Of a stretch of 64,000 nucleotides of DNA, positions 39,401 through 51,400 are shown piece after piece; positions within the stretch are counted from its first letter, which is position 1; each line of letters begins with the position of its first letter. The position numbers and the translations under genes were made by a program. Below the pieces are notes generated by a model, which saw nothing but the letters and a program-made list of their open reading frames with translations, was not told where the DNA came from and searched no databases. The DNA lies in NCBI GenBank assembly GCA_027574665.1, contig CM050657.1, positions 20,013,700-20,077,699 of the forward strand, read 5' to 3'. This DNA is from Rhynochetos jubatus. Lineage: Eukaryota; Chordata; Aves; Eurypygiformes; Rhynochetidae.

Positions 39401-42400
39401 TATGGATACTAGACGTGCATCCATAAATTACCATTCTACAATATGAGGCTGTTTTTAACAGCATTTATAATGCTGCTTTTATTTTTAGAGGATTCTAATC
39501 ATAATAAAACTAATAATGACAGGTTTTACTGATGTCACATTTTAAGTGAGCACCATAGGTAAATTGATGAGCTGATTGATTAGCTCAATCGTTAAAAGTC
39601 TGATAGACTTTACCTCTGATAGCTTTTGATAAAGTCTTGATCTGCAAGAATCTGAGTGCCTGAAACTGTAGGAATTCAAGGCATTTAGCCCCTTGCAGGT
39701 AGCATTCCCTAGTGCGGAGTGTGCTTTGCTGCAAACTAATTCCACGGAGTAAAGCCTTTTTACTGTTAACTCACAGCAAAGGTAATGGTAGGGAGGGATG
39801 TTTCTGATGGTTTATGCAATACTATGAACATCACTTAAACACTTTTTGATTTCAATATTTGACACCTATTCTTGCTATTTAGGCAAGCCTGTCAGGTGGG
39901 AGGCAATGTACTTCCCCCACTGGGAGTGTCACACAGCAGTCAAGCATGTCGCAGACCTCGGTACGTAACTGAACAAAGCCCTCCATCCATTCTCAACCCC
40001 TCTTGGTCATTATGTAACTACTTGGAAAAACAGAAAAAAATTTAGTGTTTAAATTTGTGTGGTTAAAATCAGTGTTACAGAAAGAGTAAACAGAAGTGTG
40101 ACTCTGTAGTAAGCATTGGCTGCGCTTCCAGCATCCGTCAGTCATCCTGGTGCATGCTGCCAGCCGCTCTTGTGGCTGACCAACGTGGTCCCAGCCCACT
40201 CATGGTGCTCCGAGGGGCAGCTGCTTGCTCCACAACCACTGGTGTCTGTTCAGACCACTGCAGGAGTCACTCCCCAAGCTTTCATCTCCTACATAATTTC
40301 TTACTGGAGTTTTTACATGAGTTTCTTTATTCAGGACACTATTGTAGGTTAAAATCATAACTCTGTGTATCAGTGGTTATAGAGCGCCAAATCTAAAGAG
40401 TCCAAGTCAGTGCGCACATACAGATATGAAACTGATTAACTGTTTATAACATTCATTCTTCTATTGGTTATCATCTTTTATCATGCATCTTTTATGCACT
40501 TTCAATTACTTTATCCATATTCTAGGCATGTGCTCAGGTTTCAGTTATTAGCAGCTCTGTGTTCAGTTCACACTGTATTTCTTTAAGCGGCACCTTCAGA
40601 CATGTAATTTGCACAGTCTGCTATGTCCAGTTCTACAGTTGTCTTGAGTAGGAGTATGTTAGTCCTACAGACATCCTGCTTATGAATCATGCCCTCAAGC
40701 TGTTCATTACTTCAGTGCATAGCTTCAGTGATTTAACTGTGTATTTTTTTAAGCTCCCATAGCATTGCTTTGGCTTACAGTCGTTAGAAATAAAACCATT
40801 CTTTTGTTAAATTTAGCAGGGAAAGTCTTTAAATATGTCTGATGTTAAGCTAACATAGTAATTGGGCTGGGATTTTTCAAGGAAATCTTTTGAGTAAGTG
40901 ATGAAAAAGAGCTGGGCACTTAACTCTGTTAGATCGGTTAGAGATAAAAAAATAGAGAAGAAACCCCAAACCAAAACCATAACAGCTTTTGTTTGAGAAG
41001 ATGCTAAAGAGTGATTGTTCATGGACATTTATATGAAATTCTAGAAAGTTTTAGTTTCCAGTCATTTTTAAACGTGTGTATGTAGAATGAGGAATCCAAG
41101 TTCGTATGTATGGCAGCGCACAGAAGTGGCCTGATCAGGTTGCATAACCAAAGTTAGCAGTCTAGTCAGATAATGGAAACCTTTAAAAATGCTTAAATAT
41201 TAAAACACAGGTATTTTTCTTAAAATATTGCAAGCTCAGTTATGTAAATGTGCTCATATTCTGTAAATGTGTGTTTGAATGAGGTCTGTTTTTCAGACTT
41301 CACAATACTGTTTATACTCGTAACTGCTTGTTATTATTTACTGTCAAAGGGTTGCTCGCAGTCTAAGAATGAAAATGTACATTCTTGCCAGAATGCAGTT
41401 CTGCGATGACTGGCTCGGTATATTTTTGCTCTCTTTATCGTTCAGAGATTTCAACTGCCCCTGCCATTTTTGTCAAAGGCTTTCTGGCTTTAGACCCTAG
41501 GATGAATGAATTTCCATGACAGAAGCAATATTTTTGTTTCCTTAGATTAACCTCTCCACCTCTCCCACACCTGCACAGATAATAAGCCGTTCACAGACCT
41601 CCAACACCACCAGCAGCAGTATTACCCAACAGACTATGTTGCTGGGGAGCACCTCTCCAACCCTGAGTGCAAGCCAGGCTCAAATGTATCTGCGAGCTCA
41701 AATGGTACGTTTTGATTAGAATTCTTAAGCTCTGTTTTGGTCCCCTCCCTCCTCCCCTCGAAAAAACCCTTAACTCTTTCAGCTTTTATTTTGGTTTTAT
41801 AAATTCCTTATAAATATTCTTCTTTAGTTGCAGCTAGCATTGAGAGCATAGTCACTGATTTGTGAATACATAATCTTATGAAACACTGTAGTGAAGTTAT
41901 TGAAGTTGTACATGAATGCTCAGGTACCAGTCAGCACTTGGTAATATGAGAGAGATTTTTCTGAATATGTAGCACAAGTATTTTACATTATTATATTTTA
42001 AATTCATTTACTTCAACTACCATGACAAATTGTTCTTTGAGTAAGTTCATCTGAAAGTGAAAAAGAAGCTGTATACACTACGTGTAACTTACGTATCTCT
42101 CTTTAAAATACTGCATTTCTTTCACATATTTTCAGAGTTTCAGTCTGTTACCAGATTTTTTTTTCTTGCTTAACAGCTTATTTTTACTCCGGCAACCACT
42201 GTGGCTGCTGTCCAGTCTGACATTCCTGTTGTCTCATCATCTTCCTCCTCTTCGTGTCAGTCTGCAGCTACTCAGGTGAGCTTGTGTAAATTTATTAAAG
42301 CCAAGTCCGGTAGAGTGGGCCAAAACTGAGAAGTAAGGAAGCATTGCACTTAGGTTTTACTTGCTTATAAAAACTACTAATGGGTACTGGTTATGTACAA

Positions 42401-45400
42401 CTTCAGGGTCTTCTGTTTACCGACATGGAAGGTTCAAAATACGTTCTCGTGGTGTCTCTGAGCAAGAGAAAAAGAGATTTGAGAAATTATACTGCAACAT
42501 GTAGCATTTGACCGTCACCTCTAACACCTTCCATATGCCACTAACATAAAATCACACATTTAGAAGAGATCATGTTATCTGTAAAATCGGGATCCTGGAT
42601 ATGACATTTCAGTTCTTCGTCATTAGCTCTCATCTTTATTACGTTGAACAACTTCATGTTAGCAGCTGAACTCGTATCACCTTTTCACTGCACAACATAG
42701 TTGTACATCATCTGGGAAAACATATGGAGCAGCACGAATATCTGCAGAACATGTTTGTCACAGTTTTCTGCTATGAAAACTGAACATTTATGTAACAAAC
42801 ATGCTCTCATGAAACATCCTGTCTTCCATCTGCAGAGTTTCTTTAAAAGCCTTTAGTAAATGGACCTTGTTTAGAAATCCAAGCGAGTTATACCAGTTGA
42901 AAGCTCTCTGACCCTGTGTTTGTTGAGCCCTTCAGAAGATTCCAATGGATTTGCATCTCTCCTTTACAGAAGTCCTATTACTGCCTCTTCCCCAGTGCGG
43001 CACATGTCTGTGTGCTCACTAATTTGGTTCTTTATTACAGTTTGTAGTACTGTTCCAGTCAGTAACAAGCAACTACTTCTCAGACAAGTCATATATAGTC
43101 ATATATAATAAGCTATATGTAATAGCTTATTAGTAGCTGCTCATCTGTGACACACTGATAGATCTGCAAGAGCTTTTGCTTTTCACCTCGTGAGTAGAAT
43201 CTTGCCTTGCTCAATGCCTGTATTTATTTGCAGTGCCCCCTGGTTTTTCTGAGAACTCTTTCCTTGCATATTGAACAACCAAAGAAAAAAGTTCATTTAT
43301 GTATGATGAGGTGCCATCTGAGTCTGCTTCCTTGAAGATCTTAACGATGTGTCGCTGCTCTGAGAGTGGTAAATCCCTGCAGCTTGCCTTCCCTTTGCTT
43401 TTCCAGTAGGTATCTGAGGGGGCCAGGGTGTGCTGGAACCCAACTGTGTGTTTATGAAGGATGCTGTTGAGCAAGCTCACAGTGTGAGGTTCATCAGTTG
43501 AGCCTTCCTTGGGAAAACAGACTGCCCCTTCAGTCTTGGGAGTTACTGTGCCTCATTATCCTTTGTCACAGCTGCCTCTCTTCCCTCCAGATTCTGTCGA
43601 TCAGGTTTGAAAGTGCAGAGAGGTTACTGAACGGGTTAGCAGCTCTTTCTGCATTTGTATCTTTGCCTTTCATGTTCAAGGTAGAGATGGCAGTGAAGCA
43701 TGTGACTTTACAATCTTGGCCCTTCTGTACCGCAGGGTTTAGAGTTCCACTTCGCACAGGTCTGGCCAACTGTGCAGCTTCCTGAGACATCGCTGCAGAG
43801 GGCGGTAGAATCACCCCCAGAGCATGGATCTTTATTCAGACAGATGAGCTGCTGTGGTGACCCTGCCAAACTCAGGCCAATCCTCTCCCTCCTCAGTGTT
43901 CAGTACTGCCCTATTGCCAGATGTTGTTAACCTGGTTGTCTAGTAGTTTCTATAGCAGCAGGGACTGTGCAGAGATCCAGTGTCATCTGTTGTCAGTGAC
44001 ACAGTGGAAAAGCTTTAACACTGGTACACTTTCTTTTCTTGGCTTGTGATAAATATGTCCTTGGGATTTCAGTCACCTGGGTTGAGAGAAGTGTCTTTGT
44101 TTACCATGTAAGCAAAGCTGAGCAAATAGGCAGGGCCAGTTAATGAGAAAAAATGCATTTGCTTATAGACATAGATGTGTACATTACACTTGGCCAAGAT
44201 GTACAGTGTAGTTATCTCACAGTGCCATCTTCCATGTAGAAATATCAGAGACACTCTGAAGTTTCTCCATGGCACAATGAACAGCTAGGTGAACAGATAT
44301 TTCTCTCCACTTAACTCTTCTTTCCTTCTGCTTTCATAATTTTTTCTTTTCATATGTGTCCCCCTCATGTATGACCTGGACATCGCAGATTAGTTACCTC
44401 ACCTGGTAACTGAAGGTTTGTACTCGCCGAGATAGGGTTGCAGCAAATGCCTCGTGTGCCAATAAGGAAACCAATACTGTTGTCTGCAGAACAGGGCTCG
44501 GATGCGTCCTGTAGTAACTGACTGTGAGAAATAAGATGTCAACTAGCTGTTTGTTACACAAGTACTACCTGTTGAATGAGGAAGGGATTATGTAATCAAA
44601 ACAGTGGATGGTGATGATAATTAGTCCTCTTTTCTCATGTAAAGTGTGATGTAAGTTAGTGCTACAAGGGCAGTCTCTATCCTTGAAAATAAAATTGTAG
44701 CTCAGCACATAGGATTGGAAAGCTGGGATCATTATGCACTTACCTGGCCGTGGTGTGCAGACATCAGTGAAAATAATCACCGACTGATTAACATTTTGGA
44801 AGGCAATCCTTTTCTTTCATGCGCCATTGGAGGTGTCGTGATGCCAAGGTACATTAATACTGCTGTGGAAACAAAGGGCTCAGGTTTGTTAAGACACGGG
44901 TAACACACAGCAGATTCTGGTCCCACTGACTACCCAAGGCTCTGGTTTATGTTAGTCTCTGCCAACGTCCTTACAGACCACTGCACTTGTGCGGTGTCTG
45001 TATACAAATAAAATTGCGTTTGCTTAAGACGCTTTGTGTCATTCGCTTTAAAGGCGTAATAAGGAAAAAAACGCAAGTTTTCATTCAAATTAATGTAATG
45101 AACAATTTCAATTTCTTTTAAACTACTTTCCCGTGTATTCTTTATCACTGACGTTGTCCGAGACTCTTTAAAATTTGTGGCTTAAAAGGTACTTTGATAT
45201 GCAGATATTTAACTTCTCACTTATTTTGATCACATGGGATGAGAAGCATTACATAACGTTATTTTTTTGCTATTTTTGCCTGGATGTTTGTCAGAGATGT
45301 TTACATGGTTTGAGTTTTTTCACGTTTTGCTCATTTCCCAGGTTCAGAACTTGACATTGCGCAGTCAGAAGTTGGGTGTATTGTCAAGTTCACAGAATGG

Positions 45401-48400
45401 CCCACCAAAGAGCAGCAGTCAAACTTTGTCTCTGTGCCCTAATAAACCTGTAACCAGTTCCAAGGGCAGCCAACCAGATCCCTCAGAAAGCAATAGGAAA
45501 GGCGAGAGCCCAACTCCAGAGTGTCGGAGTACACCGGTCACACGGACATCGAGCATACATCACTTAATAACACCAGGTAGGATGAAAATGGAGCTACAAC
45601 AAAGTTATTTTAATAAAGTTAATTTGTATGTTACGGTTTGGACAGAGTCCAGTGCTCTATGAAAAGGTTCTTTTAGATATTCCACGTGAAGAGAGTTTAA
45701 TGTTTAATAATGAATTGACTTCTTTGTTGATATTAGATGTTACACAGGATTTTGATTTAGCAGAGTGATACAGCATTGTTCTTAAATCATGATACAAGCA
45801 CAATATAGCAAATGCAATACACGGCTGAATCACCATACAGACATGGTTCTTATTACTGATCGCTATATACTCGTTGTCAGGACATGTTATCCCCAGTCTT
45901 TGGGAAGCAATACATGGGCTCAAGCCACCTCAAGCCTCTTGCTCTCATCAAAAGCTATTTTGTCAGTGGTTCATTTTTTTTTTTTCCACTGTCTTGTCTG
46001 TGTCATCACAATGTTTTTATATGAACTACTTTTATAAATCCATAGGCAATAGTGCCCCAGAGTCTTAGTATTTTGTATTAAGAGATAAATCAAGACAAGC
46101 CTGCAGTTGGTTAGATATGCATTTACATTGTATGCAATGTATTTGCATTTTGTCTTCCTTATTTTGCAAGAGTAAGGGTAGTCTAGACAATTGGTGTGAG
46201 TTCTGGGATTTGGCTTGGCTTTTGGAGAAGGACTAGGACTGCAAGGCAGCCATGCTTGAGATATTGTGCCCTAATGCTCTTAGAACTTACTTCTGTGGGG
46301 AAAAATCCATCTTTATTAGAGGAATAAATAATAAGACTACATAAATGAGTTACTTCTCAGGTGGAAAAGAAAAGCAAGAAGAGGCTTGTGTGTAGAGGAA
46401 TATGTGTGCATGCGCTGTATGGAATTGCTAGTGAGTCACTGGTTCACCTAAAGGTGATGTGATATCTCTGGAAGCTGCACTGTTTTTAGACTCGTACCTT
46501 TCAGTGTATGTGTTCAAGTTCAGGCAAACACTCTGAAAAGGTTTAATTCATACTGGACTCTTGGAATTTTGTTTAGTCTCTTGAAATTCTATGACCTAAA
46601 CTTAGCAGTTAGCAACAAATCCTGTTGATCTGGACGTGCTTCTCTCTTCTTTGCGGTCTGTTTCAAAGCAAGGGTCAAATCCATTTAAAGTTGCATGAGA
46701 TTCTTAAATAAGAGAAGGTTGGATCAGCAATAATCTAGCACCAAAATGTTCAGGCACTTTTATACAGGAAGTACATATGTGTGTGTATACCTGTAAAAAG
46801 CAAGGCCATGTTCATTTCTCCATTGCTGCATTTTGCTTCGGAAATCGATATATTCCCCTAATAAATTGTTCTTGTGTACTATATGTTGTCAAAGAAGATA
46901 TTTCCAAACATAGATCCGAAGGTGGAAAAGGTTGGATTGGTCTTTAAAGTAGAAACTTCCTTTCTTTTAGTATTTTTCTAATGTACTCTGGGCTTAAAGA
47001 AATAAATACTAATCGTCACTTTTTTTCCCCCTCACAGCTTCATATTCTCCATTGCAACCTCATTCTCTAGTAAAACATCAGCAGATCCCACTTCATTCCC
47101 CACCTCCAAAGATTTCCCATCATCAGCTGATCCTGCAACAGCAGCAGCAAGTCCAGCCAATTGCACTTCAGACTCCTTCGGGCCAGGAACCCCCTCCATC
47201 TCAGCACTGCCTCCCGCTCCCAAGCCACGGTCTTCCTCCGGCTCCCAGCAGTGTCCAGTCTCACTGCTCGCCTATTCACATCCATCCTCCACCTCTAACA
47301 CTATCTCCTACTCCATCCCAGTCAGCTCAGCAGTCAGTAGTGGTATCCCCTCCACCTTCTCACTCCCCTAGCCAGTCACCCACAATAATTATCCACCCTC
47401 AAGCACTTATTCAGTCACAGGCAAACGCCCTCGTGCCAACAAGTCTTCAGCCAGAGCAGACTGCTTCTCAGCAAACCACGGCCAACCCGGTACGACCAAT
47501 TGCACAGCCACTTAATCTTCCATCGCATCTTCCGCTGCCATCTTCCCCTGCTGTACATATAGGGTCGGTAGATCAGCCCAGCTTAGTTTCCCCAGGCCAG
47601 CAGATCGTGTCCTCGACACCACACCAGCAATACTCAGCCTTGCAGCCCACACCTATACCTCTTGCAGCTCCTCCTCAGCTGTCGACATCATCAACCCAGA
47701 TTCAACAACTGCCATTGCAGTCTGTGCAGTCTTTACAAGTGCAGCCTGAAATTCTGTCCCAGGGCCAGGTTTTGGTTCAAAACACTTTGGTTTCTGAGGA
47801 AGAACTTCCTGCTGCAGAAGCTTTAGTCCAGCTGCCATTTCAAACTCTTCCACCACCACAGACTGTTGCGGTAAATCTTCAAGTGCAACCTTCGGTACCA
47901 ATTGAAACTCCAGTGGTAAGTGGTAGTATTGCAGTCCTTTATCTTCAGCTTCTCTAAAGGGCTGTGAATCTGGCCCAGTGACTTCAGAGAGAGCTAAACC
48001 AGGTGCTAGACAGAGATCAGAAGAAACCTATGCATTACATAAATGAGTTTTAAGAAAATAGTAGGCATTTTATTCTGATTTTTTTTTTTAACGGATCATC
48101 AGTCAGGAATATCAACTAAGAATCATGAAAGCACAACTTTTTGACCTAAAAACCTACCTTGTAATGACTTTGCAGCATACCTAAAGTTCAAAAAGCAAGT
48201 AAATATATGTCAACACTTACAGCAAAAGTAATTTTAATACATATACCATATGGACTGTAAGCTTTTCCCTCTGTGTAATACAAATATAATACAGGCGGTC
48301 GAAATGTTGAGTAGGAGAATCCCCTCTATGTTAGGTGTGGAGGTGTATAGCAGATTATCAAGATAATTGAGTTCTGGATATTTAATTTGGTACTAACATT

Positions 48401-51400
48401 GAAAAGAACCTCTTCATCATAAAAGAATAGGGGAATCTTGGATGCTGTCTGTGTTTCCCATCACTGCCATGCAATTTAGTTCAGTGTTAGTCTCAGACAT
48501 CTGCACTTTGTACCTGAAGGTTTCGGCTTCACTCGCACTGAACTAAAATCATCCGCAGTGAAATACCGGTGAAATGAAGCAATGCGCAATTAATGCTGAC
48601 ATTTAAGATGGCATTGCTAAACTTTAGTGGTGCCATGCTAATGAGACTGATGTGAGCAAAAGAATCAACGGCTTTTGTCGGCTTTTTTCAGGCTACCAAC
48701 AGGTGAAGGAAGGAGGTGTGCTGTTTAATTTATATTAAGAGGGCAATGATACCCTCAGCTCTCTGATATTTCATCTAGAAATTGGGCAAAAGAGTAGAAG
48801 CCAGGTTTGCTTTTGACAAGGCAGCGTCTAATTGGCTGAACTAGCTGTCAGTAAATTCACATAAATGTAATAGTTTTGAGGGAAATACCTTAAAATCTCT
48901 TATAACCACTAATGCTGGATAGCCTTGGTGTACTTTTCTGGAATACTCAGTTTGTTACACCGCTGTATGAGAGGAAGAACAAATTGCAGACTTGCCGTTA
49001 TGTTACAAAGCTTGAATTTTGCCAAAGTGTTTCAATACCTAAATGTATGTGTAAATAAAAATACAGTAAACTGTAAAGACAACGAAAAAGTCAAGTTCTC
49101 TGCTATGATTGGTAGGTGAACTCTGCCTTTTTCTATTTGTAACAAAATAATTCTGCTCTTAGAGACATTGTGATGGCCCCAGGGTTCATTGTTTTGTATG
49201 CACTTTGGAAACTAGTATTTTACTAGATTAGGATATTTTAACATTTGGACTGGTAATTTATTTTAAAAACTGTATTTATGCAACTCATTTAAGGTATTAG
49301 GATAGAATGGAAATCTGTCTAAAGCAATAGTTTGTTGGATGCAGATTTACCAAGTGGAGAATGTATGTGAAGAAGAGATGCCCGAGGAATCAGATTGTGT
49401 CCGTATGGTGAGAACACCTACGCCACCCACTTTGTCTCCGCCAGCCATAACCTTGGGGAATGGAGAGGCACTTAATTCAGAAGATCCTTTGTCAGGTGAG
49501 AAGAAAAGTCAAACTAAGGTAGCTGTTCTGCTTAGAAACTTCTACTAGTTATTGATGTTTTAAAATGAAAATCTATGATTTTGATCTTTGTTATACTTTA
49601 GTGGTATATTTTAAGTAAAAGAAACTATGTGGAATGTATTACAGATCCACGTGATAGAATGAATGGTTCAGTCCCCAAGGTCTAGCTCGTGTGTATTTGG
49701 AATGAATGGTTCAGTCCCCAAGGTCTAGCTCATGTGTGTATTTGGACAACATGTGGCACAGAAAACGCCTGTTTGAGCTCTTTAGCATATACTTTTATAC
49801 TAAAATCTTAACAGGAATGTCAATCTCCAGTTAATCTTTGTGACAGCTGTGTGGTACAGGCAAAATGTGCTGGCTGATCTGGTGTGAAGATGGATTTTCC
49901 AGAGTCAGGATCAGCAATCAGAAGTTGCTGTTGGAATGGTTGGTTGCACTCTGTGATTCTTTTTGGCACCATCTTTTGCATATGTCACAGTAAGGAGCTG
50001 TTCTAATGCAAAAGCTACCGGTGACAGTTTTTTATTTCAGTGAACTGTAAGATACAGGTGTCTGTGTCAGCTGCTGTCCTGCAGACAAGTGTCGCTTCCC
50101 CTGGTACGCTGTAACAATATACAAGTATGTGGTCTCTCTAGTATAGCGTGTGTATATATGTGTATAGCTGGATGTTTTACGTGCTTGTGACCCTGCAGGT
50201 TGCTAAGTCTCAAAGCATCACTGAAAATAAATTCTGTGTTTAGAAATACCTCAGCTGCTCAGTCTTTAGAATCCAGTGTTTGAAAAGACTGGTTTCTGCT
50301 TTTGACTTCTGGATTTGTGTAGGTAATTAATGGCCAGCTACGCTTACAGTTAGTAGGTACTGAGTAAAGGAAAATGTCTACACGAGAACTGTTCGTTTGT
50401 GGAGTAGTTTGCCAAAGAAAACCATCTTGTTTTGAAGGCAAAATCTATAACCATAGGGGAAAGCCTGTGTTACAGGATGTGTGTGCAGAGCTGGGTGTGT
50501 TTATCAACTCTAATTTCTAGAATTCTGAGCCAACAGTTGGACATAAGCGATAAAAACATAACATATTTTGTTATTTTTTTCAGAACACGGCGGACTACCT
50601 TCAGTGACATCATCAGTCAGTGCCTCAGTAATTAAATCTCCATCTGATCCTTCACATGCCTCTATTCCACCACCACCTCTTTTGCTTCCAGCAGCAACAA
50701 CAAGGAGCAACAGCACGTCCATGCCCAACAGCATTCCTAGCCTAGAAAACAAACCTCCACAGGCTATTGTTAAACCACAGATCCTCACCCATGTTATCGA
50801 AGGCTTTGTGATTCAGGAGGGCTTAGAGCCGTTCCCTGTAAGTGTAAAAGTTGCTATGAATTTTTTACTACTCGGTTTTGAAACAAACTTTTTAAGGATG
50901 ATATTATTTGTGAGAGTAGCTATTTAGATCTTGTATGCTGTTTGTATTGTCTTATGTATGTAACTGGAACTCATGCTCCCGTTTGGGTTGCCAGTGTCCC
51001 TGGATGGCAAAGCACTAAATGAGAGCAGAGACACACCTGAGTGGATAAGCTGTATCTGGAGATAACTCCAGAGTCATTTTAGGCCACCGTTTGCAGTAAC
51101 TTTGCTTTACATTTGTCAGTCTCCTAAATACCTCTGTTTAAGTGATACCTTAATTTAATCTGCTGAGATGTCTCTCAGTTAAAATTTTGTTGTTTAAAAC
51201 CCCGGCAAGCTCCTTGCTGAGCTTGGTGTGATTAGGACTGTGTCTAGTAAAGAATTACTGTTGAAAATTTTAAATCCCCAAATGGACAATTTAAAACCTA
51301 GGAGCCTGCTTTATTAACTAATTTAATGTGTCTCATTCTCCCATTCCTTCATTTCTCTAGCTGTAATGTGTTTCTTCCGTTGTTAAATGTAATTGCAGAC

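Larger units (their letters stand above)
37543..42176 (+). other. PHC3: PHC3 introns 2-5
   Basis: Introns 37543-38305, 38465-39882, 39961-41545 and 41705-42176. Nothing beyond ordinary AT-rich intronic sequence was recognised. Small open frames have no support. Confidence 0.8.
42276..45341 (+). other. PHC3: PHC3 intron 6
   Basis: 3.1-kb intron. Holds the duplicated PRKCI segment (42421-42553) and a perfect 10-bp inverted repeat (43107-43131). At 43211-43814 overlapping open frames occur on both strands; I recognise no domain and treat them as chance or as an unidentified old repeat. Confidence 0.8.

Noticed and set aside
47032-47901. Minus-strand frames antisense to PHC3 exon 8
   Set aside because: Mirror images of the long Pro/Gln-rich coding exon; no independent support.
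47916-47957. Extension of PHC3 exon 8 to a stop codon at 47957
   Set aside because: A clean GTAAGT donor follows 47915 and exon 9 continues in phase with conserved residues, so this is intron read-through. A truncated isoform by intron retention cannot be excluded.
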